34,204 nucleotides of DNA from an uncultured Lachnospiraceae bacterium (GCA_910585065.1 CAJUCG010000007.1:1-34204); one strand, 5' to 3'; numbered from the stretch's first letter, positions 24,032 to 31,584 are shown. Made by a program: numbers and translations. The notes: a model not told the origin generated them from the letters alone.

Positions 24032-24066
24032 AAGAAGGCAGGAAGACTATGGTCCCCTGCCTTCTT
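24032..24066 (-). terminator. Hairpin between the two solute-binding protein genes
   Basis: AAGAAGGCAGG (24032-24042) pairs with its complement at 24056-24066 across a 13-nt loop, 43 nt after the stop of the first solute-binding gene. The minus-strand T-run is weak (TTCTTTCACC). No clear promoter follows before 23943, so partial termination with read-through into the permease genes is likely. Confidence 0.6.
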
Positions 24067-24108
24067 GATCCATTCACTCGGTAAAATTGCTGCCTGGAAA
24101 CGAAATAT

Positions 24109-26256
24109 TTATTCCGCTGTCACGGTTACAGCCACAGTTACGCTGCCCGTATTGCCCACATAGTCCGTAACGGTAAGAGCGACATTGTAAGTGCCAGGTG
24201 TCGTCGTATCCAGCTCGGAGAGATCTGCTGTGACGGTTTCTTTCACATCAAGACCATCTGCATCCACTGCGGACTCAATATAATCCTTCCAGTTGATTGT
24301 GGAAGTATCAGTATCCACTTTAACGGTTGGAAGCTCTGCTTTTGCGGTAACTGTCGGTGCTGTCGTATTGTCCGGGTTGTAGACGATCACTTTGATCTTC
24401 TTCTCACCCTTATTGCCCGCCGCATCGGAAATTTCTGCCTTCACTGCGTCATTGTAGGAACCTGCCTTTGCAGTATCCACGTCTTCTGACACGGTGTAGG
24501 TCGCCTTTGTCATATCAAGCTCGCCGTCCACACTGTCCTTCGCAGTAAAGTACTCTGCCCAGTTCACGGAAGCTAAATCCGTGCCTGCCGCAAAAACTGC
24601 CTCCTTGCCGTCAATTGCCGGCGGCTGGTTATCGTGAACTTCATTCGAAGCAAGGATGGATTCCACATTGCTTGTTACATTGGTAAAGAGATTCATATTT
24701 GCTTTAACTGCAACATCGTAGGCACTCATGCCGTTCAGACCATACAGGGATTGCCCAATGATATCATCCCAGGTCACACGGATGCCAAGCAAATCAGCAT
24801 AGTCGTTGACAAGCTTATCGCCAATGGCAAGGAAGCACTCTATGATCTTATCGCCATATTTCTCGTTCAGAACATCGATCTTCATCTTGTTCAGCTCCTG
24901 AAGCGCGTTCTGTTCCTTGTACTCCATAACGGTATCCGTGCCGCCGAGTGCCTTGTAGTAAGTCGTCCAATAAAGCGCGTAAGCCTTCAGAGCAAGCTCG
25001 GTCTTCTCCGGGCTGACACCCTTTAATACGCCAACGGAATCGCCGAGTGTGATCGCCTGTGTATACTCCGGATCGTCAATGCTTAACGAATCTTCTCTCG
25101 GCCACGGAACAATGCCGACAACCTCGCCGCGGTCTGATGCGGAACCAGCAACGCCGCCGATCCACCAGTCAGGGCAATCCGTAAATACTACCGCACCCTT
25201 GCCGAAATCATCCGCTGCGCGACACCACTCCGGTGTACCCTTGCCATCATCGTAAGTGCCCGGATCTACTAAAAGCTTCTTTTCAAACAAATCTTCAATG
25301 TACTGCATCCCCTTAACAGACGCTGCGGAATCCGGCTCAAGACCTGCATTTCCGTAAATTGCGCCGCCTGCGGAATACATTGCAGAAAGACCTGCGAAGC
25401 GATGGTCAGTCTCATACGCCTGGATGGTATCGTATTTCGAGCCTTCCGGTGCCGCCGTGTTTGCGTAATATGCCTGGATCTTTGTCAGATAATCCGTAAA
25501 AGTACTCCAAGTCCAGGTGCCATTTAAATAGTGATCCATCGGAGTGATAGTGTTGCCATTTTCATCCTTTAAGGAATCCACTTTCTCAATCATCGAAATG
25601 TTAAAAATCAACGGCCAGCGCTGTTTGTAGCGGATGACATTGGACAACATATAGTTGTGTCCATACAGCTTATCATAGAACATCCAGGAAGTATCCTCAT
25701 CCTCGAATATGTAAGCATAATTGTCAAGCTGCTGCAATACGTTCTGTGCAAGAATTACACCTTCCGATCCGCCCCACATCAGTGCGAGGTCGCAGACCGG
25801 ATTTCCCGCAAGCACGCTGGTCATCAGTTCCTCGGTCGTGTTCGCGCTGTACTGGATAAACTCAAATTCGACATTTAACTGCTCCTTGATTGCCGCAAGC
25901 CCCGCGAGTCCCGCCTGTCTCTCCGTCTCATTCATCGTGTACTCACCCGACACATCATCCACATGGTTCGGGTCAAGGTCCTGAACCCAGTGTGTACCGT
26001 AACGGATCACAACCGGGTCGCCGGCAGGCACACTTGCTTCTTCCGTCGGAGTCGGCTTTGCCTCATCTGTCGGCTCCGGTGTATCCTGTGCGCCCTCGGT
26101 CGGCTTTGCCGCTTCAGTTGGCTTCGGGGTCACCTCACTGCCCTGCGCAGGGGTTGGGGTCGGATCTTTTTCTTTCTCCCCATCACCGCCGCACGCGGTC
26201 AGGCTGGCTACCATACATGCACTCATTAGTAACGCACCAATTTTCTTTTTTCTCAT
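24109..26256 (-). CDS. Sugar-binding lipoprotein with C-terminal Ig-like repeats
   Basis: The start is the ATG at 26256 with AAAGGAGGA about 6 nt upstream, giving 715 residues; a TTG further upstream lies in the operator region and is not used. A lipoprotein signal ends at Cys22 (LTAC), followed by a Pro/Thr/Glu linker (about 28-78). A family 1 extracellular solute-binding domain occupies about 80-535 (e.g. WGGSEGVILAQN, GKGAVVFTDCPDWWIGG). The last ~160 residues are two tandem Ig-like, DUF5011-type repeats, each with a GTYN or GSYN strand and D-x-x-GN (SDAAGNKG, TDYVGNTG). It is the first gene after the GH35 gene, with its own LacI-type promoter. It presumably binds an oligosaccharide for one of the two permease pairs; the Ig-like tail is unusual in a binding protein. 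Confidence 0.87.
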   Translation of the reverse strand: MRKKKIGALLMSACMVASLTACGGDGEKEKDPTPTPAQGSEVTPKPTEAAKPTEGAQDTPEPTDEAKPTPTEEASVPAGDPVVIRYGTHWVQDLDPNHVDDVSGEYTMNETERQAGLAGLAAIKEQLNVEFEFIQYSANTTEELMTSVLAGNPVCDLALMWGGSEGVILAQNVLQQLDNYAYIFEDEDTSWMFYDKLYGHNYMLSNVIRYKQRWPLIFNISMIEKVDSLKDENGNTITPMDHYLNGTWTWSTFTDYLTKIQAYYANTAAPEGSKYDTIQAYETDHRFAGLSAMYSAGGAIYGNAGLEPDSAASVKGMQYIEDLFEKKLLVDPGTYDDGKGTPEWCRAADDFGKGAVVFTDCPDWWIGGVAGSASDRGEVVGIVPWPREDSLSIDDPEYTQAITLGDSVGVLKGVSPEKTELALKAYALYWTTYYKALGGTDTVMEYKEQNALQELNKMKIDVLNEKYGDKIIECFLAIGDKLVNDYADLLGIRVTWDDIIGQSLYGLNGMSAYDVAVKANMNLFTNVTSNVESILASNEVHDNQPPAIDGKEAVFAAGTDLASVNWAEYFTAKDSVDGELDMTKATYTVSEDVDTAKAGSYNDAVKAEISDAAGNKGEKKIKVIVYNPDNTTAPTVTAKAELPTVKVDTDTSTINWKDYIESAVDADGLDVKETVTADLSELDTTTPGTYNVALTVTDYVGNTGSVTVAVTVTAE

Positions 26257-26305
26257 ATATTCTCCTCCTTTTTGTTGTTCGAATCCGTTCGGCAATTTTA
26301 CTTTA

Positions 26306-26319
26306 TGCAACCGATTTCA
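26306..26319 (-). promoter_or_regulatory. LacI-type operator A, just downstream of the -10 box
   Basis: TGAAATCGGTTGCA on the minus strand matches TGNAAYCGRTTNCA, the pattern shared by four sites in the window. It starts 7 bp after the -10 box of the solute-binding gene promoter, so it covers the predicted start site and would block transcription when bound. The core is identical to operator C. Confidence 0.75.
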
Positions 26320-26326
26320 TGTTTTT

Positions 26327-26356
26327 ATTATAAGCATTCTGCACACATTATGTCAA
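26327..26356 (-). promoter_or_regulatory. Consensus promoter of the first solute-binding gene
   Basis: On the minus strand TTGACA (26356-26351) and TATAAT (26332-26327) are both perfect sigma-A hexamers, separated by 18 bp. Operators A and B flank the promoter on either side. Confidence 0.85.
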
Positions 26357-26362
26357 TGATAT

Positions 26363-26382
26363 TTTTGTAATCGATTACAAAA
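26363..26382. promoter_or_regulatory. LacI-type operator B, perfect 20-bp palindrome upstream of -35
   Basis: A perfect 20-bp palindrome with core TGTAATCGATTACA. Its centre is 60 bp from the centre of operator A. It has the central CG typical of LacI-family operators and lies just upstream of the -35 box. Confidence 0.75.
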
Positions 26383-26397
26383 TCGTTAAAAATGCAC

Positions 26398-26449
26398 AAA
26401 AAAAACGCCGTCAATTTTATGCAATATGCATAAGCCCTGACGGCGTTTT
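26398..26449 (-). terminator. Terminator after the GH35 gene
   Basis: AAAACGCCGTCA (26402-26413) pairs with TGACGGCGTTTT (26438-26449); the 24-nt loop contains a smaller GCAATATGC palindrome. On the minus strand the stem is followed by eight T residues. It lies 41 nt after the GH35 stop, so the next gene needs its own promoter, which is present. Confidence 0.85.
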
Positions 26450-26490
26450 ATTAGACGAAAACGTATTCTGCCCCGATGCTCACTGCATCT

Positions 26491-28245
26491 TTAACCGATA
26501 TCCGGTTCATCTTTCAAGAAAATGCTCTCCGCTGCCTTACCCTCAGTTTCAAACAGGATAATCTCATTCTTCCCCACTCTTAACAGAGGTGCTGGAATAT
26601 AAAGACGTTTTTGCGGTCCGATCTCCCAGAATCTTCCAAGATTAAACCCATTGATAAATGCGCAGCCCTTTCCCCAGCCAGCAAAATCGAGGAAAGTATC
26701 ACAGCACTCGTCCGCCTCAAATGAAAAATAATAGAATGCAGGGGTATTTTCTTTGTATTCCTTTGAAAAGTCAATTTTTTCCACATGGTCAAGTGGGAGC
26801 GTGTACTGCTGCCAGTGATTGTGAATATGTCCGTTTATCTGAACACAGTGCGCAATCCCCTTTTGCTGCTGCTCCATATAAGGTCCGAAATTGACACGCC
26901 CCATATTTTCCACCAAAATATCAAGAACTGCTCCCGGAGAAAATTTAACTGCCGGAGAAAATTTCTTTTCCTCTAAAAGTTCCCGGTCATAGAGCGTGGC
27001 GATCGGTGCCTCATCCACAAAAATATTTGCGCGGTCATTTGCCTTCCAAAGGCGGACGCGCTCTATACTCTCCTCGGTCTCAAGCGGTGAGCGATACAAA
27101 ATATAGCCGTAGCTCTGTCCAAGTTTTTCCATCGGCTGAGTAAATGTACTCTCTACCGGCTGACTCAGATCGTCGAGAACGGAAAAAAGACTGACCTTTC
27201 CTTCCAGTTTAAGTTCCCCGTAAGCGTGTCTCTGGATCTTTGTGGTAAACTGTACTTCTGGCACCGGCGCGTGCTTTGCGATCACTTCCCTGTAGCGGCG
27301 GTATTTCTCCGTGATCTGCCCGTCCTCCGTCAAGAGTGCATCGTAATCGTAGGAAGTTACATCCGGGGTCAGCTCATCATAATAATTCGATCCATTCATA
27401 AAACCGAAATTTGTGCCGCCCTCGAACATATAGATATTGACATTGCCAAGCTCAAGCATCCGGTCAAGATCCTTTACGCTCTCCTCCAGGTTTCCGCGCA
27501 TATGTCCGCCATTGCCCCAGTGGTCAAACCAGCCGACCCAGAACTCGGTACACATTAACGGTCCCCCATCCGCATAGCGCGATAAAAGTGCAAAACGCTC
27601 GTCCGTCTTTGAGCCGAAATTTCCGGTCGGCAGCGCGCCATTAAGCTTGCCCGCATTCATGCTTTCCGGGTAAGGACCATCGGAAGTCACAAGAGGCACA
27701 TCGATGCCAAATTCCCGCATCATATCCCTCATGGCACACATATACTCCTTATCCGTCGCATAGTAGCCATACTCATTCTCCACCTGCATTAAAATCACTG
27801 GTCCCCCATTTGTAATCTGCATCGGGGAGAGCATTGGAAGCAATACTTTATAGTAGTCCCTGACATACGCAAGGAACGGCGCGTAATTTACGCGCAGCTT
27901 CATCCCATCTTCCGCCAAAAGCCATGCCGGAAGCCCGCCGAATTCCCACTCAGCACAAATATAGGGTGACGGTCTTAAAATTACATAAAGTCCTAACTCC
28001 TGTGCCGTTTTCACAAAGGCACGGATATCAAGAATACCGTCAAAATGAAATTCCCCTTTCTCTGGCTCATGCATATTCCACGGGATATAGCTCTCCACTG
28101 TATTGCACCCCATCGCCTTCAGTTTTTCCAGGCGGTCTCTCCAGTACTGCGGCACAGTTCGAAAATAGTGGATCGCCCCGGAAATCACTTTGAATGGCTC
28201 CCCATTCAGATAAAATTTATCGCGGATCTCAAATGTCCCCAACAC
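26491..28245 (-). CDS. GH35 beta-galactosidase
   Basis: A 584-residue enzyme with no signal peptide, so it should be cytoplasmic. It hydrolyses terminal beta-linked galactose from imported oligosaccharides. The TIM barrel (about 5-320) has the family landmarks: SGAIHYFR (22-29), ESYIPWNMHEP, RPSPYICAEWEFGG (91-104), the acid/base in QVENEYG (E158) and the nucleophile in CTEFWVGWFDHWG (E234). C-terminal beta-sandwich domains follow and include the conserved FINGFNLGRFW segment. The start is GTG at 28245, with AAAGGGGG 5 nt upstream; a TTG next to it is the only close alternative. The gene has its own LacI-type promoter and ends in a strong terminator. It is shorter than lysosomal and plant GH35 enzymes but normal for the compact bacterial form. 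Confidence 0.92.
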   Translation of the reverse strand: MLGTFEIRDKFYLNGEPFKVISGAIHYFRTVPQYWRDRLEKLKAMGCNTVESYIPWNMHEPEKGEFHFDGILDIRAFVKTAQELGLYVILRPSPYICAEWEFGGLPAWLLAEDGMKLRVNYAPFLAYVRDYYKVLLPMLSPMQITNGGPVILMQVENEYGYYATDKEYMCAMRDMMREFGIDVPLVTSDGPYPESMNAGKLNGALPTGNFGSKTDERFALLSRYADGGPLMCTEFWVGWFDHWGNGGHMRGNLEESVKDLDRMLELGNVNIYMFEGGTNFGFMNGSNYYDELTPDVTSYDYDALLTEDGQITEKYRRYREVIAKHAPVPEVQFTTKIQRHAYGELKLEGKVSLFSVLDDLSQPVESTFTQPMEKLGQSYGYILYRSPLETEESIERVRLWKANDRANIFVDEAPIATLYDRELLEEKKFSPAVKFSPGAVLDILVENMGRVNFGPYMEQQQKGIAHCVQINGHIHNHWQQYTLPLDHVEKIDFSKEYKENTPAFYYFSFEADECCDTFLDFAGWGKGCAFINGFNLGRFWEIGPQKRLYIPAPLLRVGKNEIILFETEGKAAESIFLKDEPDIG

Positions 28246-28283
28246 ATCATCCCCCTTTCATATATTTTTTAGAAATCCGTTTT

Positions 28284-28297
28284 TGCAACCGATTTCA
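28284..28297 (-). promoter_or_regulatory. LacI-type operator C, just downstream of the -10 box
   Basis: TGAAATCGGTTGCA on the minus strand, identical to operator A and in the same place relative to its promoter: it starts 8 bp after the -10 box of the GH35 promoter and covers the predicted start site. Confidence 0.75.
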
Positions 28298-28305
28298 TAT
28301 AATTT

Positions 28306-28335
28306 ATTTTACACTTATTTTTGGGTCATCGTCAA
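28306..28335 (-). promoter_or_regulatory. Promoter of the GH35 gene
   Basis: On the minus strand TTGACG (28335-28330) and TAAAAT (28311-28306) are separated by 18 bp, the same spacing as the solute-binding gene promoter. Operators C and D flank it. Confidence 0.8.
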
Positions 28336-28344
28336 CTGCTTTTC

Positions 28345-28358
28345 TGCAATCGGTTTCA
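28345..28358 (-). promoter_or_regulatory. LacI-type operator D, upstream of -35
   Basis: TGAAACCGATTGCA on the minus strand, matching the shared TGNAAYCGRTTNCA pattern. Its centre lies 61 bp from the centre of operator C, and it sits just upstream of the -35 box. Confidence 0.7.
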
Positions 28359-28449
28359 ATTTTGGAGGATTGCTTAAAGTTGAGTTCTTTTTTTGTATAC
28401 TTTGCACAAAATTATAAAATATTTTTCCCCGGTCAAAATCGTTTTGCAC

Positions 28450-28478
28450 AAAAAAACTGCTGCAAAGCTCTGCAGCAG
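28450..28478 (-). terminator. Terminator after the LacI-family gene
   Basis: CTGCTGCA (28457-28464) pairs with TGCAGCAG (28471-28478) across a 6-nt loop. Seven T residues follow on the minus strand. The stem begins 14 nt after the stop codon. Confidence 0.88.
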
Positions 28479-28492
28479 TCTACAATTCCCCT

Positions 28493-29548
28493 TTATTCTT
28501 CTCTTACTCTTCCCGTTGTTTCCCTCACGACCAGCCTTGTCTTGATATACTGGATCTTTGGAACCTCCTTGCCTTCAATCGCCGCCATCACTGTACGAAT
28601 TAACCTCTCACCAAACTCCCCGTAATCATAGTCCACACTGGTCAGTCTCGGCATAATCACTTCTGTCATAAATGTATTATCATAGCTAACTAACGAGATA
28701 TCGTCCGGAATTACAAATCCATGTTCCCGCACACTTGCCATCACGCCGCTCGCTGTGGTCTCATTGATCGCGATCACCGCTGTCGGGCATTCACCCGCCT
28801 CAAAGATCGCATTCATCGCACCATATCCGGTCTGATAATCATAATTGCCCTCCCTGCGGTAAAGCGGGAGCGGCAGCACAATCCCCAAATCATCAAGTTT
28901 TTTCCTATATACCGCCTCTTTTTGCGCACTCGCCATATCGCTGGAAAGTCCGCCAAGAAACGCAATCTTTTCATGTCCGAGTCCGGTCAGATAACTCATC
29001 ACCATCTCCATCGACTGTGCTGCATCAATCTGTACCCGGTAGCAGTCCGTCCCATCTAGCTTCCCAGTTACCAGCATTGGAATATTCTGTATCATGCGGT
29101 TGACATACTCTGCATACTCCCTGTTCGTACAGTTTTCGTCCGCCCGCCCGCCCATCTGAATCACTGCGTCCACACGCTTTTCCGCCAGCTTTTCTAAGAG
29201 TATTTTCTCTTGCTCTTTATCGCAGTAAGAATTGCACAAAAGCACCGTGTAGCCATAATTGCGCGCCGCGGCCTCGCACGCGACAAAAGCCTCGGAATAA
29301 AAAGGGTTGCGGATATCCGCCACCATGATCCCGATGGTCTTACTCCTCGTGTCCACCAAACCGCGTGCCATCGCATTTGGTCTGTAATTATATTTTTCCA
29401 TAAGCGTCAAAATCCGCTCTTTTTTATCACTTCGCACATTTGTACTGTTCGTAAGCACGCGCGAAACGGTAGCCGCTGATACATTCGCTTCCTTCGCGAT
29501 ATCATAGATCGTGACCGGCTTGCCCTCATTTCCTTTGTTACCCTCCAT
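28493..29548 (-). CDS. LacI-family transcriptional regulator
   Basis: A 351-residue repressor. The N-terminal helix-turn-helix is TIYDIAKEANVSAATVSRVL (13-32), followed by the hinge-helix region YRPNAMARGL (55-64). Residues about 70-340 form a periplasmic-binding-like effector domain beginning with TIGIMVADIRNPFYSE. A short charged extension of ~11 residues precedes the HTH; ribosome-binding-like GGGGAAG lies about 5-6 nt before the ATG. It probably binds the four TGNAAYCGRTTNCA sites before the GH35 and solute-binding genes and is released by a galactoside; the ligand is inferred from gene context. Its own promoter carries no such site, so direct autoregulation by this motif is not expected. 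Confidence 0.93.
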   Translation of the reverse strand: MEGNKGNEGKPVTIYDIAKEANVSAATVSRVLTNSTNVRSDKKERILTLMEKYNYRPNAMARGLVDTRSKTIGIMVADIRNPFYSEAFVACEAAARNYGYTVLLCNSYCDKEQEKILLEKLAEKRVDAVIQMGGRADENCTNREYAEYVNRMIQNIPMLVTGKLDGTDCYRVQIDAAQSMEMVMSYLTGLGHEKIAFLGGLSSDMASAQKEAVYRKKLDDLGIVLPLPLYRREGNYDYQTGYGAMNAIFEAGECPTAVIAINETTASGVMASVREHGFVIPDDISLVSYDNTFMTEVIMPRLTSVDYDYGEFGERLIRTVMAAIEGKEVPKIQYIKTRLVVRETTGRVREE

Positions 29549-29597
29549 CGTAACTTCCCCGCCTCCGTAGTTTGCAACTCAATATCCACTACTATTT

Positions 29598-29626
29598 ATT
29601 TTATTTGCCTTTACGGATGCTGTCAA
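29598..29626 (-). promoter_or_regulatory. Promoter of the LacI-family gene
   Basis: On the minus strand TTGACA (29626-29621), a 17-bp spacer and TAAAAT (29603-29598), which predict a start near 29590 and a ~40-nt leader. No operator of the TGNAAYCGRTTNCA type is present. Confidence 0.75.
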
Positions 29627-29702
29627 GAGTAAAAACTTATTTTTCCATCTCCGAGAGTTTGACGGCGCGGCACTGACCATTTTCCTTTCTGCGCATCTGC
29701 CA

Positions 29703-29743
29703 AATAGAGCCGGGAATCTCAAAACTCAATTCCCGGCTCTATT
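29703..29743 (-). terminator. Terminator after the AraC/GGDEF gene
   Basis: AATAGAGCCGGGAAT (29703-29717) pairs perfectly over 15 bp with 29729-29743 across an 11-nt loop, 16 nt after the stop. The T-run on the minus strand is short (TATTT), but the hairpin is strong. Confidence 0.75.
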
Positions 29744-29759
29744 ACCTTACAAAGCAGTT

Positions 29760-30566
29760 TTATCTCGCTTCCTGCAAAACCTTGTGCAGTTCCGCAAATA
29801 ACTCATCGTACTTAATCTTCTCCCCTGCAAACTGCGTCACACCCACGCGCAGTCCAAGTGCAATCTGCATCCCCTCGTATTCAAAACATTCCCCCTCATG
29901 TGAGCGCAGCGACTGTGCAATCCTCTCCGCATATTCCCTTGCTTTACTGTCCGTCAAAAGCACAAACTCATCCCCTCCAATGCGGAACACCACATCCTCC
30001 TCGCCCGCTGCATCACACATCCGGCGCATGGTTTCAAGCAGTGCCAAATCACCCGCCTTGCGGGAAATCGCATTGATCGAAGTAAGTGACCTCGTATCAC
30101 AGCACACAAACCAGCAATCCCTGCGCGTCACAAAAAGATCGTACAGCTCGCTGATATCCACACGTTTTCTTCCCTTCATCTGATCGTCCCCTTTCATCAT
30201 CGGCGTTAAAAGCCGTGGGTAAAGCTCCGAAAACCGCCCACCGGTGCGGAATTCGGATGGGTTACAGTTCCACACATTCCGGAATGCGCGGGTAAAGGAC
30301 TCGTTTGTACTGTACCCATAACACAGCGCGATTTCAAGAACGGAGAGCGCGGGCACTTCCTTTAACATCCGCGCCGCCTTCATCATTCTTCTGCGCACCA
30401 GGTAATCATGTACTGAGATCCCGTTCACAAAACGGAACAGCTTTTCGAGCGTTGATTTTGAGCAATAACAGGCTGCGGCGATATCCTCCGTTCGGATCTC
30501 ATCACCGATATGGCATTCCATATACTCCAGAGCATTTGCCAGCAAAACCATATTTCTCAAAATCAT
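29760..30566 (-). CDS. AraC-type HTH regulator fused to a GGDEF domain
   Basis: A 268-residue protein. Residues 8-108 are an AraC/XylS DNA-binding domain with two helix-turn-helices (RTEDIAAACYCSKSTLEKLF; LSVLEIALCYGYSTNESFTRAFR). After a ~40-residue linker, residues about 150-266 are a GGDEF domain with an intact RIGGDEF motif (195-201) and first metal Asp D157. The usual substrate region around residues 159-166 is altered: the second Asp is R159, the FK pair is LT, the ND pair is NA, and this region is one residue shorter. Catalysis is therefore doubtful; it may act as a nucleotide sensor. The ATG at 30566 abuts the AGGAGGG sequence, which is too close, so initiation at a TTG (30560) or the ATG at 30551 is possible. 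It stands alone, between terminators. Confidence 0.85.
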   Translation of the reverse strand: MILRNMVLLANALEYMECHIGDEIRTEDIAAACYCSKSTLEKLFRFVNGISVHDYLVRRRMMKAARMLKEVPALSVLEIALCYGYSTNESFTRAFRNVWNCNPSEFRTGGRFSELYPRLLTPMMKGDDQMKGRKRVDISELYDLFVTRRDCWFVCCDTRSLTSINAISRKAGDLALLETMRRMCDAAGEEDVVFRIGGDEFVLLTDSKAREYAERIAQSLRSHEGECFEYEGMQIALGLRVGVTQFAGEKIKYDELFAELHKVLQEAR

Positions 30567-30621
30567 CCCTCCTCTCTGCGATTCCTAATAGAAAGCTTTC
30601 CATCTATCCTTAGCATAGCAT

Positions 30622-30667
30622 AAAAAGAAAAAAGCCGCTTGATATTTTGAGTAAATCAAACAGCTTT
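30622..30667 (-). terminator. Terminator after the PAP2 gene
   Basis: Read on the minus strand, AAAGCTGTTTGAT (30667-30655) pairs with ATCAAGCGGCTTT (30643-30631), with two G-U pairs and an 11-nt loop, followed by TTTTCTTTTT. On the plus strand those two positions are C-A mismatches, which supports minus-strand function. Confidence 0.85.
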
Positions 30668-30695
30668 CTGCTTTGTAAATTCCATTTTTTTACAG

Positions 30696-31367
30696 TTACA
30701 TATGGATGAATGCTGCTTTTTGTTCCTTCTTCTGCGCGATCCAATCCGGAAGCATATAGACAGCCAGATACATTATCGCACCCAATAAAAATGCCCAGAT
30801 CACATCTTTTACTGAATGCTGCTTTACAAAAACAGTGGACAGGCAGATAAGCAGCGAGAGTATAACTGAACCAATGCGCAGCACTTTCTTTGATCTTAGA
30901 GATGAGCATTTATTGATGCCAATACAGACCCCAATGGAATTAAAACAGTGAATGCTTGGGCAGCAGTTAATTGCGCGGTCATTTGCATAGATAAATTTTG
31001 TCAGGTCAATCAAAAGATTCTCCCTCCCCAAACTTTCAAGATCCGGACGGAAATCAATTCCATTGGGCCAGATCGTATACGTAAGGAGTGCTACACTCAT
31101 CCCGATAAATAAAAATCCTGCCAACTGATAGTATTCCCTGCGCTTCGCAAAAAAGAAAAAGTACGCGATCACAAACAGTATGTACGGGAACCACAGATAA
31201 TATGGAATAATAAACCACTCGCAAAACGGTATCCTGTCATCTAACGGAATATGTACCATCGCATAATTTTCTACCACAATCTCTCCGAGCTTCCCCCACC
31301 AAATCAGATAGACTAAAGCATATAAAAGTGTCCATATATGTGGATATCTTCTTAAAAAATTCTTCAT
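30696..31367 (-). CDS. PAP2-superfamily membrane phosphatase/phosphotransferase
   Basis: A 223-residue integral membrane protein with about six TM segments (10-27, 52-73, 83-100, 136-151, 165-181, 189-206). PAP2 motifs: PSIH at 137-140 (motif C2) and STVFVKQHSVKD at 177-188 (motif C3, with H184 and D188 present but Thr in place of the usual Arg). A classical KxxxxxxRP motif C1 is not clear. The CCPSIHC variant is seen in the Aur1/inositol-phosphotransferase-like branch of PAP2 proteins in Firmicutes, so the substrate is probably a phospholipid or polyprenyl phosphate. GGGGGAG precedes the ATG. It is divergent from the phospholipase D-like gene. Confidence 0.82.
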   Translation of the reverse strand: MKNFLRRYPHIWTLLYALVYLIWWGKLGEIVVENYAMVHIPLDDRIPFCEWFIIPYYLWFPYILFVIAYFFFFAKRREYYQLAGFLFIGMSVALLTYTIWPNGIDFRPDLESLGRENLLIDLTKFIYANDRAINCCPSIHCFNSIGVCIGINKCSSLRSKKVLRIGSVILSLLICLSTVFVKQHSVKDVIWAFLLGAIMYLAVYMLPDWIAQKKEQKAAFIHM

Positions 31368-31584
31368 TTCTCTCCCCCTTTTTTATCTTACTTTAAAGAC
31401 GATAAGTATTATTCCCAGATAAGGATAAAAATAAGATATACCTAGACAGGGCAAAATGCAACAAAGAAAATGTGAATTTCCGGGGGGAAAACCGTAAATT
31501 TTCATAAAGGAAATATAAACTCGCTAAAAGGGGAATACATTCTTTCAATATTTTATTAAAAAATGATAACCGCACCTCCCTCCC

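Noticed and set aside
26257..26310. N-terminal extension of the first solute-binding protein from a TTG at 26310
   Set aside because: That start lies in operator A, whereas the ATG at 26256 has a strong AGGAGG site and begins a proper lipoprotein signal.
26306..28358. The four operators as CcpA cre sites
   Set aside because: They fit the loose cre pattern, but all four have pyrimidine-CG-purine centres, opposite to the usual cre order, and a LacI-family gene is adjacent; kept as an alternative only.
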